Source: Actinomycetota bacterium
Lineage (GTDB): Bacteria; Actinomycetota; Thermoleophilia; BMS3ABIN01
DNA: 64,000 nucleotides
Direction: 5' to 3'
NCBI GenBank assembly: GCA_023382335.1
Contig: JAMCPM010000011.1
Span: 1 to 64,000, forward strand
Made by a program: the position numbers and the translations under genes
Part shown: piece by piece, positions 14,367 through 22,718 of the stretch
How the letters are laid out: each line of letters opens with the position of its first letter
Position numbering within the stretch: the first letter of the stretch is position 1
The notes under the pieces: generated by a model
The model's input: only the letters and a program-made list of their open reading frames with translations
The model's database searches: none
What the model was told of the DNA's origin: nothing

Positions 14367-15788
14367 ATGAGCCTGCGGAGGACAAAGATAGTCGCCACTC
14401 TCGGTCCGTCATCCGAGGGTGAGCAGCAGATACGGTCGCTTGTAGAAGCCGGCGTCGACGCCATCCGTCTCAATTTCTCGCATGGCAGCCATGGTGAACA
14501 TTCGCAAGCGATAGCCACAGTGCGGGCGGCGGCTTCCGAGCTTGGAAGGTTCATCGCCATCATCGCCGACCTCCAGGGGCCCAAGATCAGGATCGGCGAG
14601 ATGCCCGATGGCGGGGTGGATCTGATCCGCGGGCGCCAGGTAACTCTGACTACACAGAGGATCACCGGAACACGGGACCTGGTCCCTGTCAATTACGCCG
14701 AATTACCCAAGGTCGTAGCAGCCGGGGGCAGAATTCTCCTCGACGACGGCCGCATAGCCCTGAAGGTGCTCGAGATCACCGACGGCGACGTGATCTGCCG
14801 GGTGACGGCCGGCGGCAGCCTTGTTTCCCGCAAGGGGGTAAATATGCCCGGGGCACAGATCACCGCTCCCAGCCTGACCGCCAAGGATCGGCAGGACCTC
14901 GATTTCGCCCTGCAGGCCGGCGTCGATTATGTGGCGCTGTCGTTCGTCCGCTCGGCGGAGGACATCACCGAGCTGCGCGGCATGATCAAAAGCAGGACGG
15001 AGCGCAACGTCAGGATCATCGCCAAGATAGAAAAACACGAGGCGATCAGGAACATAACCTCGATCATCAACGTGGCCGATGCGGTCATGATCGCGCGCGG
15101 CGACCTCGGAGTCGAGATCGCCCCCGAGAGGGTCCCTTACTGGCAGAAGGAGATCATCCGCAGGGCGGTCAAGAGGGCCAAGACCGTCATCACCGCGACC
15201 GAGATGCTCGAATCGATGATCGAGCGGCCGATTCCCACCCGGGCCGAAGCCAGCGATGTCGCCAATGCCGTATACGATGGCACCGATGCGGTGATGCTCT
15301 CGGGGGAGACTGCGATCGGCAAATATCCGGTGAAGGCCGTCAGCACCATGCACCGGATCGCCAAGACGGTTGAATCCACGATCAGGCATCGCGGTGACGG
15401 GCACATGAGGTCGGGCAAATCCGTCACCGACGCCATCAGCGCCGCCGCGTGCGAGATATCCCAGAATCTCGATGTCAGGGCGCTGGTTACGCCCACCAGC
15501 TCCGGCACGACCGCCATGGAAGTCGCCAAACACCGGCCGCCGGCCCCCGTCCTGGCCGTGAGCTCCAACCGGGACGTCGTCAATCAGCTGGCGCTGGTCT
15601 GGGGAGTGGAGCCATGCCTCGTATCCCCGGCGCGTGACACTGACGACATGTTCGCCAAAGCGATCGAGTCGGCCCGAGAGGCAGGATTGGCCGGCCCCGG
15701 GGACGATATCGTCATTACCGCCGGGGTCATGGTCAACGTCCCGGGCACCACCAACCTCATCAAGGTCCACAGGATGGAGGAAGGATAG
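14367..15788 (+). CDS. pyk: pyruvate kinase
   Basis: 473 residues. Begins RRTKIVATLGPSS; substrate loop RLNFSHGSH (~33-42); catalytic segment RIIAKIEKHEAI with the active-site Lys; MIARGDLGVEI (~236); and the signature KTVITATEMLESMI. It converts phosphoenolpyruvate and ADP to pyruvate and ATP. The C-terminal allosteric domain is complete, ending near VMVNVPGTTNLIKV, with no phosphotransferase-like extension. RBS AAAGGAAAAA lies before the ATG. The septum protein gene follows 52 bases later. Confidence 0.97.
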   Translation: MSLRRTKIVATLGPSSEGEQQIRSLVEAGVDAIRLNFSHGSHGEHSQAIATVRAAASELGRFIAIIADLQGPKIRIGEMPDGGVDLIRGRQVTLTTQRITGTRDLVPVNYAELPKVVAAGGRILLDDGRIALKVLEITDGDVICRVTAGGSLVSRKGVNMPGAQITAPSLTAKDRQDLDFALQAGVDYVALSFVRSAEDITELRGMIKSRTERNVRIIAKIEKHEAIRNITSIINVADAVMIARGDLGVEIAPERVPYWQKEIIRRAVKRAKTVITATEMLESMIERPIPTRAEASDVANAVYDGTDAVMLSGETAIGKYPVKAVSTMHRIAKTVESTIRHRGDGHMRSGKSVTDAISAAACEISQNLDVRALVTPTSSGTTAMEVAKHRPPAPVLAVSSNRDVVNQLALVWGVEPCLVSPARDTDDMFAKAIESAREAGLAGPGDDIVITAGVMVNVPGTTNLIKVHRMEEG

Positions 15789-15840
15789 CCCCGGCGGCGA
15801 AACCATACACGGTAACTATTAAAGCGGCAGGGAGTCCTGT

Positions 15841-16248
15841 TTGTCCTCGAGAGCTACGGCATCACCCGGCATGATCGGCTTTCTTTCCAGGAGGCGCGGT
15901 TGGTGGCGTCTTGTTGTCCTGGGAATCATCCTGCTGATCATGGGAAGCTACGTATCGCCGGTGAAGGCCTATCTGGAAAAAAGCAGCGCCATCCAGCGGG
16001 AGCAGGCGGTCACGGACGACCTTCGCCTGCAGCACGACGAGCTCGAGCAGGAAAAAATCAATCTGCAGAATACGGGCTACGTCGAGCAGGTGGCACGCAA
16101 AGACCTCGGCATGGTCAAGCCGGGCGAGCAGCCGTATGTGGTCAAGGACCTGAATGACGGCGCGCCGCCCGCAGCCGATGTTCCCCAGCCGCAGGACCCT
16201 TCGCTTTTCGAGCGCGTTGTAAACTCAGTCAGCTCGCTCCTTCCCTAA
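15841..16248 (+). CDS. septum formation initiator (FtsB/DivIC family)
   Basis: 135 residues from a TTG start behind GGGAG; ATG at 15871 is an alternative. A short basic N-terminus (FLSRRRGWWR) is followed by one membrane helix (LVVLGIILLIMGSYV, ~23-40), a coiled coil (SSAIQREQAVTDDLRLQHDELEQEK, ~48-72) and the conserved ARKDLGMVKPGEQPYVV tail. This is FtsB/DivIC architecture: a single-pass protein whose extracytoplasmic coiled coil joins FtsL and FtsQ at the division site. The order septum protein, DUF501, ppx/gppA is typical of actinobacteria, where enolase often stands upstream; here pyruvate kinase does. Confidence 0.85.
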   Translation: MSSRATASPGMIGFLSRRRGWWRLVVLGIILLIMGSYVSPVKAYLEKSSAIQREQAVTDDLRLQHDELEQEKINLQNTGYVEQVARKDLGMVKPGEQPYVVKDLNDGAPPAADVPQPQDPSLFERVVNSVSSLLP

Positions 16249-16251
16249 AAG

Positions 16252-16884
16252 TTGTTTTCCCGGGAGCTTTCCCTGTCGGAATTGCGACTGCTGGTCGCCA
16301 GGCAGCTAGGCCGCATGCCCGACATCGGCTTCGAAGTGGCGGTTACTTGCAGTTATGGCTGGCCCGCGGTCCTCAGGAACCTGACCCGGACCGCTTTGGG
16401 CCGACCCAATCCAAACCTTTATTATCTTTCATGCCCCTGGTTGCGGCGTGGGCTTGCCCGTCTGGAGGATTCCGGATTGATAGATGAATTGCAGCAAAAA
16501 CTGACTTCAAATAGAGATCTGTACCTGGGCCTTATGCGTGCGCAGAAGCTTTATTCTGACGAATACCGGCGCGCAGTGGCGGCTGCGGCGGCAAAATCAA
16601 CCGGTGAAAGTACAGCGGATGAAGACGGCGTGCTCATAGCCGCTTCACGCAGGCCGGAGCTTCTGAAATGCCTGCATGCGCACGCTGCTTTTTATCTCAT
16701 ACACGATGACTATCTTCTGGGCCGCAAGATCATGTCCGCCCTGACGGCGACCGAATGTTCCGACGAAAGATGCGCCGGCTGGGCAATGAAGATCATGGAA
16801 GAAGACCAGCCGGATGATGGGAAAAAGCCATCATCCAGTGAGAAGCGGAAGCGTTCATCAGATAAAGGTGATGAGCCGTCATGA
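16252..16884 (+). CDS. DUF501-family protein
   Basis: 210 residues from TTG 16252, three bases after the septum gene. The conserved core includes LLVARQLGRMP, VAVTCSYGWPAVLRN and PNPNLYYLSCPWLRRGLARLE, then RDLYLGLMRAQ and paired His/Cys residues (LKCLHAHAAFYLIHD). DUF501 is an actinobacterial family of unknown biochemical function, almost always found between a FtsB/DivIC gene and ppx. The Cys/His pattern could hold a metal. The C-terminal 30 residues are Lys/Ser-rich and low complexity. It overlaps ppx by 4 bases, so it is translationally coupled. Confidence 0.85.
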   Translation: MFSRELSLSELRLLVARQLGRMPDIGFEVAVTCSYGWPAVLRNLTRTALGRPNPNLYYLSCPWLRRGLARLEDSGLIDELQQKLTSNRDLYLGLMRAQKLYSDEYRRAVAAAAAKSTGESTADEDGVLIAASRRPELLKCLHAHAAFYLIHDDYLLGRKIMSALTATECSDERCAGWAMKIMEEDQPDDGKKPSSSEKRKRSSDKGDEPS

Positions 16885-17801
16885 AGGTTGGCGTTATCGA
16901 TACCGGGACAAACTCAACCCGCTTGTTTGTGGCGGATGCAGGTGCGGAGCAGGTTGAAGAACTCGATCGCATTACTACCGTGACCCGTCTGGGAGAAGGG
17001 GTTGATTCGGGGGGGAGGCTGCATCCCCAGGCGCGGGAGCGCGTGCATGCCTGCGTCGAGCGCTACGCCTCAGTTATCGGTAGACTTGGCGCCTCGCGAG
17101 TGCTGCTGATCGCCACGAGCTCCGTCAGGGAGTCGCGTGACGGTGAAGAGTTCATCACTTCCCTGGCCGCAGATTTCGGTTTTGAAGCAAGGATACTCTC
17201 CGGAGACGAAGAGGCGCGCCTCAGTTTTGCCGGAGCCACAATTGGTGTCGATCCCGATGAACGCGTGGCCCTCTTTGATATCGGCGGCGGGAGTACCGAA
17301 ATGGTGTCCGGCAGGGATGGCGGCGTCGAGTTTGCCCGCAGCCTCGCGCTTGGATGCGTACGGCTGACCGAGCGTTTCTTTAATACGGATCCCGTGGAAA
17401 CAGCCGAGCTGGAAAGCGCATCCGCCTACATCGAGGACATGCTGGAGCGTGAGATAGACCTCGGCTCTCTCATCAAGCCGGACCGGACGATCGCGGTCGC
17501 CGGAACGGCGACGGCGCTGGCTGCGATGGATCTTGGCATGCCGGAATATGATCGCAAGCTGGTACACGGGCATGTGATCAAGTATGGGAGGATTGCCGAA
17601 CTGCTCGGACAGCTGGCCGCGATGACGGTAGCGCAGAAGCTTGATATACCGACCATGGAAACCGGCCGGGCCGATGTGATCGTCGCGGGCGCGCTGATCA
17701 TGGAGCACCTGATGCGCTACACCGGGGCCGGCGATGTCTTCATCAGCGAGCTCGACATCCTTGACGGGACAGCGCTGTTCATGGCGCGGGGATTGATATA
17801 A
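16881..17801 (+). CDS. ppx: exopolyphosphatase / pppGpp phosphohydrolase family (Ppx/GppA)
   Basis: 306 residues, the short two-domain form. The ASKHA actin-like fold is shown by GVIDTGTNSTRLFVAD (phosphate-1), the catalytic Glu in ATSSVRESRDGEEF (~115), DIGGGSTEM (~135) and AVAGTATALAAMDL (~205). Family members cleave polyphosphate from its ends or hydrolyse pppGpp; sequence alone does not separate these. The catalytic residues are present and the C-terminal HD extension of long Ppx is absent. It overlaps DUF501 by 4 bases and is followed by a tRNA gene. Confidence 0.93.
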   Translation: MKVGVIDTGTNSTRLFVADAGAEQVEELDRITTVTRLGEGVDSGGRLHPQARERVHACVERYASVIGRLGASRVLLIATSSVRESRDGEEFITSLAADFGFEARILSGDEEARLSFAGATIGVDPDERVALFDIGGGSTEMVSGRDGGVEFARSLALGCVRLTERFFNTDPVETAELESASAYIEDMLEREIDLGSLIKPDRTIAVAGTATALAAMDLGMPEYDRKLVHGHVIKYGRIAELLGQLAAMTVAQKLDIPTMETGRADVIVAGALIMEHLMRYTGAGDVFISELDILDGTALFMARGLI

Positions 17802-17822
17802 TCAGGCATTGTTTCTGTGATG

Positions 17823-17909
17823 GCCCGAGTGGTGGAACTGGTAGACACAAGGGACTTAAAATCCCTCGCCTTTACGGGTGTGTGGGTTCGATTCCCACCT
17901 CGGGCACCA
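17823..17909 (+). tRNA. tRNA-Leu (anticodon UAA)
   Basis: 87 nt with acceptor stem GCCCGAG/CTCGGGC, discriminator A and an encoded CCA. Anticodon stem AGGGA/TCCCT encloses loop CTTAAAA (17855-17861), giving anticodon TAA. The long class II variable arm (CGCCTTTACGGGTG) and TTCGATT T-loop mark tRNA-Leu. It begins 21 bases after the ppx stop. As a tRNA 3' end it is a potential integration site, but no integrase is nearby. Confidence 0.97.
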
Positions 17910-17966
17910 ATCCGGCAGGAACAGGAAGATCAGGCGGAGTCAGCAGGGCGGGCGAAGCGAAGCTTG

Positions 17967-18401
17967 TCAGGCGGGCGATGAATGCCGGTCGGTCGAAGGA
18001 CTTTTGACCAGCAGCACCGATGTCCCGGATGAGCCGGTTTCGACGTCGACCCGGTCCATGAGGCCGCCCATGATGCCCAGGCCCAGGCCCTCGGTGGCCG
18101 GCGGCGGCAGAGGAAGCCCCTTGCCGTAGTCGGTGACTTCAATAGTCAGCTGGCCCGGCTCCTCGTAGCAGTTCACTTCGATGATCCTGTCGTCCTCATC
18201 ATGGTTTAGCTGGTAAGCGTGGCGGACGACGTTTGTCGAGGCTTCAGAAAGAGCGACCTTGATGTCGGCGATGTTCTCCTCAGTAAAACCCGCGTCAGAC
18301 GCAACCGATGCGACCACGAGCCGCACCAGTGAGAGGTACTCGGCTTTAGCCGGCACCACCAGGTGCAGCAATCTTTCCCCGGTTCTGGCTGAAGTGTTCA
18401 A
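17967..18401 (-). CDS. anti-sigma factor serine/threonine kinase (RsbW-like)
   Basis: 144 residues with an HATPase fold: N-box SEASTNVVRHAY (~51-62), G1 DYGKGLPL (~93), G2 EGLGLGIMGGLMDRV (~105-118). RsbW-type proteins sequester a SigB/SigF-type sigma factor and phosphorylate an anti-anti-sigma factor. The gene overlaps the sigma gene by 4 bases, so the two are made together. No RsbV-like anti-anti-sigma gene is visible in the window. It is the last gene of a three-gene operon. Confidence 0.9.
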   Translation of the reverse strand: MNTSARTGERLLHLVVPAKAEYLSLVRLVVASVASDAGFTEENIADIKVALSEASTNVVRHAYQLNHDEDDRIIEVNCYEEPGQLTIEVTDYGKGLPLPPPATEGLGLGIMGGLMDRVDVETGSSGTSVLLVKSPSTDRHSSPA

Positions 18402-19174
18402 GATGTATATGGCTCCCTGGAGCTGGATGTAAGGTTCTGCCGTAAAGACTGCAGCGTGCGTCGCAACAGGCGCGACACGTGCATCTGGGAGATGTTCAGC
18501 CGGTCGGCAATCTCGGTCTGGCTGAGCCCTTCGATAAAACGCAGGTAGAGCAAATTCTGTTCCCTTGAGTCTAATTCAGACATGGCACCCGCAAGGCTTA
18601 GACGTTCATCCAACAGCCTGAGAGTTTGGTCCTCACCGCCGATAATGTCAAGCAGTGACAGGTCGCCTTCCTCGGTAGTCGTGTCCAGCGAGGCGATCGT
18701 GGTAGCCTCAGATCCTTCAAGCCCCTCGATAACCTCTTCTTCACTTATACCCGTTGCGACGGCAATCTCACTCACATTCGGAGATCTTCCGTTTTCCTGG
18801 GAGAATCGCTGAATGGCGTTATTGAGCATGTAGCTGCGCTCGCGTAACCCCCGAGGAAGGCGTATCGCTGAGGAGCGGTCGCGAAAGTATCTCCTCAACT
18901 CGCCGACGATCGTCGGCACAGCATAAGTAGTAAATTGCACGTTTCGATCAGGGTCAAACCTGTCGATCGCCTTGAGCAGGCCCATGGAGGCCACCTGCAC
19001 CAGGTCGTCGAGCGGCTCGCCGCGGTTGGCGAACCGCCTGGCGAGCGAATGGACCAGGTCCATGTAGGCTCCCACAAGGACGTTCTTGACCGCCGGATCC
19101 TTATTGTCCTTGTAGGTGCGGAACAGGGAGGCGATCTCTTCCCTGCTTAAAGAATTTTGTGTCCGTTTAGGCAA
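18398..19174 (-). CDS. SigB/SigF/SigG-type RNA polymerase sigma factor
   Basis: 258 residues with regions 2 (VHSLARRFANRGEPLDDLVQVASMGLLKAIDRFD), 3 (LPRGLRERSYMLNNAI and PNVSEIAVATGISEEEV) and 4 (LDSREQNLLYLRFIEGLSQTEIADRLNISQMHVSRLLRR). This is the group 3 sigma architecture used for general stress or sporulation-like responses. It lies between a degenerate RsbW-like gene (14 bases upstream) and RsbW (4-base overlap), so its activity is set by partner switching. Its targets cannot be read from this window. Confidence 0.93.
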   Translation of the reverse strand: MPKRTQNSLSREEIASLFRTYKDNKDPAVKNVLVGAYMDLVHSLARRFANRGEPLDDLVQVASMGLLKAIDRFDPDRNVQFTTYAVPTIVGELRRYFRDRSSAIRLPRGLRERSYMLNNAIQRFSQENGRSPNVSEIAVATGISEEEVIEGLEGSEATTIASLDTTTEEGDLSLLDIIGGEDQTLRLLDERLSLAGAMSELDSREQNLLYLRFIEGLSQTEIADRLNISQMHVSRLLRRTLQSLRQNLTSSSREPYTS

Positions 19175-19188
19175 GAAGGTGGAGTGGG

Positions 19189-19575
19189 CTAGCCGTTGAG
19201 GAATTTGACGAGCAGAACATCGAGGCTTCCGGCCCGGTTTGTCTTCTCTTCAAAGCGGTCCGCGATCTTTTCCAGGATGAAGCGCCGGTACCGGCTGACT
19301 TTGCTGGTCTCGTCGGTGAAGCTGGCATTGATGTCTTCGGCAAGGACCTCCAGGCGGTCAGGATGGATATTGTAACGGACGCAGAAAGGCTTACGGCCGG
19401 CCTCAGATGCTGACACCCGTAGTAACTCGTCCAGGCCTGTGTTCAGATCGTCCGCCTGATCGATGTTGAGGCCGATGCGGCTGGCGACCGCAGTCGTCGC
19501 CATATGCACGATCCTCGACATTTTTTCCTCGGGCGGTACCTCTATGCAAACTGTATCTTTACTTGCTTCAGGAAT
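19189..19575 (-). CDS. degenerate RsbW-like protein upstream of the sigma factor
   Basis: The frame aligns with the RsbW at 17967-18401 from its very start: EVPPEEKMSRIVHMATTAVAS against VVPAKAEYLSLVRLVVASVAS. The ATP-binding N-box is replaced (LNTGLDELLRV instead of SEASTNVVRHAY), and the G1 and G2 glycine motifs are gone, so it is unlikely to be a kinase. The ATG at 19521 would remove the first conserved strand. Eighteen codons further up, ATT at 19575 follows GGGGAG with 7-base spacing and restores full homology, a possible non-canonical start (from ATG the protein has 110 residues, from ATT 128). It may bind the sigma factor or RsbW as a non-catalytic partner. Confidence 0.6.
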   Translation of the reverse strand: MPEASKDTVCIEVPPEEKMSRIVHMATTAVASRIGLNIDQADDLNTGLDELLRVSASEAGRKPFCVRYNIHPDRLEVLAEDINASFTDETSKVSRYRRFILEKIADRFEEKTNRAGSLDVLLVKFLNG

Positions 19576-19751
19576 CTTTTTTCTCCCCGAAAGGGTCAGT
19601 ATTCATATATTGCTATCTTTGGCTAGAAAGACTGCTGTACCTGGCAGATACAGATTTGAGACAACAATGAAACTTATCGTCAATTCTTCGGGAAAGCAAA
19701 CATCGGCCTGATCGGGAACAATCAGGTCAGTTAAGTAATACCCGAGGTTGG

Positions 19752-19757
19752 TATAAT
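19752..19757 (+). promoter_or_regulatory. extended -10 promoter (TTGGTATAAT)
   Basis: A perfect TATAAT preceded by TGg forms an extended -10 element about 45 bases ahead of the ATG at 19803. No recognisable -35 lies 17 bases upstream, as is common for extended -10 promoters. It probably drives the small Cys protein and perhaps the DJ-1 gene. Confidence 0.55.
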
Positions 19758-19802
19758 CTAACTACCGGATAATTCTTGTTCAGGGACTACAGAGGAGATG
19801 GG

Positions 19803-20087
19803 ATGTCGGAAGCAGCCGAAAAAAACCTTGAACGTTGCCATCTGCATGCCGCACAGGGCATCGACGCATGGTGCACCCGCGAGCACTGCATTTACTGGCG
19901 CCTGCTGGAAGCGCAGGATATTGACGCCAGCAACGTCAAGGGCTGTGGCCTGCAGCATTATCAGGTCATCGAAAACATCACTCCCGAGATGGCGGAATGG
20001 TTGCTGTCGATGAAGAAGAAGCTTGAGAACACGACTCCAGAAGCAGGAAAATCGAGGATAACGTTCATCCGCAGAGAAGAAGAATAG
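19803..20087 (+). CDS. small Cys/His-containing hypothetical protein
   Basis: 94 residues from ATG 19803, preceded by GGAG five bases away; an in-frame start at 19776 is poorer. The N-terminal half carries CHLHAAQGIDAWCTREHCIYW (Cys21, His24 and two further Cys), a compact cluster that may bind zinc or a cofactor. The rest is helical (ITPEMAEWLLSMKKKLE). I do not recognise a family. It sits between the divergent sigma operon and the DJ-1-like gene. Its clean frame, good promoter and ribosome site support it as a real gene. Confidence 0.65.
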   Translation: MSEAAEKNLERCHLHAAQGIDAWCTREHCIYWRLLEAQDIDASNVKGCGLQHYQVIENITPEMAEWLLSMKKKLENTTPEAGKSRITFIRREEE

Positions 20088-20148
20088 CGGAACGGCTTGA
20101 GTTTACCTCTCGATGAATGGGGTAAGTATCAGTTAGATAAGCCGTGGA

Positions 20149-20703
20149 ATGGTGAGCGACATGGATCTAAGCGGTCGGACAATTGGCATTATCGCAGGTC
20201 AGGGCTTCGGAGATTCCCAGATCGTCGAAGCCGCACAGATCTTGCGGCAAAGAGGCGCCAAAGTCCTCGTAATCGGCATCGGCGAAGTGGAGGCGGTGGC
20301 GATCGCCGGGAGGCAGGGCTCTCTGCTTAAACCCGACGTCGTGGTCGGCAAGGTTTCCGCCGGCGATCTGGATGCAGTTTATATCACAGGAGGCGACGCG
20401 GTCGCGAGACTTAGTTCCGACGAGCGTGTGCTCACGCTCCTGTTAGAAATGAATTCCCTGAATAAGCCTATCAGCGCATCCTGCAGCGGGGCAGCGGTTG
20501 TGGCTGCGTCCGGGTTGATATCCGGAAAACGCGTGACTGGAACCCCGGGCGTCAAGGATACGCTGGAAAAAGCCGGAGCCATCTACCTGAGCCAAGGCGT
20601 TGTGGTAGACCACAACATCGTCACGGCCCAGTCGGAGGACGACATCCCGCACTTCATCGATGCTGTTTCATTCTTCCTGGAACCAGCGACCACCTTGAGC
20701 TGA
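20149..20703 (+). CDS. DJ-1/PfpI (class I glutamine amidotransferase-like) family protein
   Basis: 184 residues of one flavodoxin-like alpha/beta domain: GIIAGQGFGDSQIVEAAQIL, DAVYITGGDAVARL, then the nucleophile elbow SASCSGAAVVAA with Cys near residue 108. Family members include proteases, glyoxalases/deglycases and stress proteins; the sequence does not decide between them. The usual AGGW/GHG elbow is altered to SCSGAA. ATG 20161 is an alternative start. The two-component genes follow 34 bases later, so cotranscription is possible. Confidence 0.85.
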   Translation: MVSDMDLSGRTIGIIAGQGFGDSQIVEAAQILRQRGAKVLVIGIGEVEAVAIAGRQGSLLKPDVVVGKVSAGDLDAVYITGGDAVARLSSDERVLTLLLEMNSLNKPISASCSGAAVVAASGLISGKRVTGTPGVKDTLEKAGAIYLSQGVVVDHNIVTAQSEDDIPHFIDAVSFFLEPATTLS

Positions 20704-20737
20704 AATCCGGTCTGAACTCAAGTTCTTACATTCCCGG

Positions 20738-21439
20738 ATGAACTCTGGAAAAAAAATCCTGGTTGTCGACGACGAGGCCAGCGTCAGGAAGCTGGTAAGT
20801 TCCTATCTCAGCCGTGAAGGTTACGAGGTCAGCGAAGCAGAAGACGGCGCGCAGGCGCTGAAGCTGGCCCGGACCCAGCATCCCGATCTTGTCGTCCTCG
20901 ACGTAATGATCCCCGAAGTCGACGGACTGGAAGTATGCCGCATCCTTCGTTCGGAATCAAACGTTTTCGTGCTGATGCTGACTGCGCGCGCTGAGGAGGC
21001 CGACAAGCTCCTGGGTCTGGGGCTGGGAGCGGATGACTACCTGACAAAACCATTCAGCCCCAGAGAGCTGGTGGCGCGTGTGAAGGCAATCATGCGCCGT
21101 GGACAGGAGCAGGGAGCCGCAGCCGGTAAGGACGTTCTGCACGCAGGCGATTTTGAGATCGATCCCAACCGCTACGAAGCAACGCTGGCGGGCCGCAAGC
21201 TCGAGTTGACTGCTAGAGAATTTGAGATACTCAGGCAGCTGGCATCTCGACCGGGCATGGTATTCACGCGTGAAAAGTTGCTTGAGCTGGTGTGGGGCTA
21301 TGATTTTTATGGAGATCCTCGCGTGGTCGACGTGCATGTGGCAAAATTAAGAAAGAAGGTCGAGGACGACCCCGGCGATCCCAAGCATATAAGGACGGTC
21401 CGCGGCGTCGGTTATAAACTCGAAATCGATAACAAGTGA
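20738..21439 (+). CDS. OmpR/PhoB-family response regulator
   Basis: 233 residues. Receiver domain with acidic pocket DDE (12-14), phospho-acceptor Asp55 in LVVLDVMIPEVDG, and Lys in YLTKPFSPREL. The C-terminal winged helix shows EFEILRQLASRPGMVFTRE and DVHVAKLRKKV, ending VRGVGYKLE. It binds direct repeats as tandem dimers. The sensor kinase gene follows after 16 bases, and four TTCAYW repeats with 11-bp phasing lie downstream of the pair, a fitting target for this family. Confidence 0.95.
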   Translation: MNSGKKILVVDDEASVRKLVSSYLSREGYEVSEAEDGAQALKLARTQHPDLVVLDVMIPEVDGLEVCRILRSESNVFVLMLTARAEEADKLLGLGLGADDYLTKPFSPRELVARVKAIMRRGQEQGAAAGKDVLHAGDFEIDPNRYEATLAGRKLELTAREFEILRQLASRPGMVFTREKLLELVWGYDFYGDPRVVDVHVAKLRKKVEDDPGDPKHIRTVRGVGYKLEIDNK

Positions 21440-21455
21440 ACGTACTTGGAACCAG

Positions 21456-22568
21456 ATGAACACTTTTTCGCAAATGAAATGGAAGCTGCTGGTAACGTAT
21501 CTGGCCGTGGCGGCGGTCTGTCTGAGTGTTGTCATCGCAGTTACCCGAGAGCTGACTGTCAACGCCTACAGCAGACATGTCAGCAGCATGGCGGTGGGTG
21601 GCATGGGCTCAATGATGTCGACAGCCATGGCCGCGGACCTCGACCAGGTGTTCCGGGACATCCTCAATGCTTCACTTGTTTGGGGCGGACTGTCGGCGGT
21701 AGTCATCGCGGTGATTCTGAGTCTGATAATCTCCCGGCGCATCACCAAGCCAATTCACGAGATGGCCGCGGTCACCGGGCGCATTGCCGAGGGAGACTAC
21801 AGTCGCCGTGTCACGATCGAATCACGTGATGAGATAGGCAGCCTCGCCCGGAGCCTCAACCTGATGGCGGAGAACTTGCAGGAATCGCAGAAGCTTAGGC
21901 GTGAACTGATGGCCAATATCGCTCACGAACTCAGGACGCCGCTCACAAGCATTTCCGGCTACATGGAAGGGCTGATCGACGGTGTTGTGCCGGCGACCGA
22001 AGAGACTTACGAGCTTGTGCACAGGGAGGCCGGCAGGCTTAGCCGGCTGGTCAACGATCTGCAGAGGCTGTCGCGGGCGGAATCGGGCAAGGAAAAGCTC
22101 GATATCATCCCGCTGCAGGCACAGACCGTTCTTGACCGCCTCTCACGGCGACTGGAGCCGCAATTCCGCGACAAGGGTGTCGATCTGTCGGTTGATATCG
22201 ATCCCGGCGCGCCGCCGGTACTGGCCGATGAAGACAAGCTCGATCAGGTGCTGACGAATCTTATCGACAACGCTCTGAGATACACCGATGCCGGCGGCAA
22301 GGTCACAGTGGAAGTCCACGGGCAGGACGGCAAGGTGGCGGTTACGGTTGCGGACACGGGCATCGGCATCGGCGCCGAAGACCTGCCTCACATATTCGAG
22401 CGCTTCTACCGGGCCGACAAGTCCCGGTCCCGGGAGCGGGGAGGCACTGGCATCGGCTTGACGATTGCCAAGCGCTACGTGGAGGCTCTCGGTGGGACCA
22501 TCAGCGTTTCCAGCGCGCCGGCCAAGGGAACACGATTCAGCGTTCTGTTGCCTTCATCGGCTTCGTAG
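21456..22568 (+). CDS. sensor histidine kinase with a short Met/Gly-rich extracytoplasmic sensor loop
   Basis: 370 residues. Membrane helices at ~10-28 and ~72-92 flank a loop of only ~45 residues, which contains HVSSMAVGGMGSMMSTAM. HAMP follows (ITKPIHEMAAVTGRIAEGDY, ~95-145), then HisKA with H-box ANIAHELRTPLTSISGY, and HATPase motifs DKLDQVLTNLIDNALRY (N), VADTGIGIG (G1) and GGTGIGLTIAK (G2). Methionines spaced as MxxGGMGSMM resemble thioether ligands for Cu(I) or Ag(I), and the next gene encodes an exported Met-rich protein. Metal sensing is an inference. Paired with the regulator upstream. Confidence 0.93.
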   Translation: MNTFSQMKWKLLVTYLAVAAVCLSVVIAVTRELTVNAYSRHVSSMAVGGMGSMMSTAMAADLDQVFRDILNASLVWGGLSAVVIAVILSLIISRRITKPIHEMAAVTGRIAEGDYSRRVTIESRDEIGSLARSLNLMAENLQESQKLRRELMANIAHELRTPLTSISGYMEGLIDGVVPATEETYELVHREAGRLSRLVNDLQRLSRAESGKEKLDIIPLQAQTVLDRLSRRLEPQFRDKGVDLSVDIDPGAPPVLADEDKLDQVLTNLIDNALRYTDAGGKVTVEVHGQDGKVAVTVADTGIGIGAEDLPHIFERFYRADKSRSRERGGTGIGLTIAKRYVEALGGTISVSSAPAKGTRFSVLLPSSAS

Positions 22569-22621
22569 GCCTCATCCGCGCCACAAACAGCGAATCGCCA
22601 TCGCGGTAACCTGGCGGATTC

Positions 22622-22675
22622 TTCACAAATTCTTCACAGACGTTTCATTCTTCCTTCATTTTCGCCGGGCATAAT
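22622..22675 (+). promoter_or_regulatory. four 11-bp-phased TTCAYW repeats and -10 box ahead of the Met-rich protein gene
   Basis: TTCACA at 22622 and 22633, and TTCATT at 22644 and 22655: four sites exactly 11 bp apart, ending ten bases before CATAAT (22670-22675). No -35 consensus is present, so the array takes its place. Tandem TT(A/C)ACA repeats with 11-bp phase are the classic PhoB/PhoP-type binding site of OmpR-family regulators. The regulator encoded just upstream is the obvious candidate. Confidence 0.7.
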
Positions 22676-22718
22676 GGTTGCAGTGAACAAGAAATCGAAG
22701 ACGAAGGAGGTGTTATTT

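Noticed and set aside
14703-15806. Long minus-strand frame (367 codons) opposite pyruvate kinase
   Set aside because: Antisense shadow of pyk, rich in Asp/Gly/Arg with no recognisable fold.
17823-17909. Genomic island attachment site at tRNA-Leu
   Set aside because: No integrase, no repeated tRNA 3' end and no compositional break nearby.
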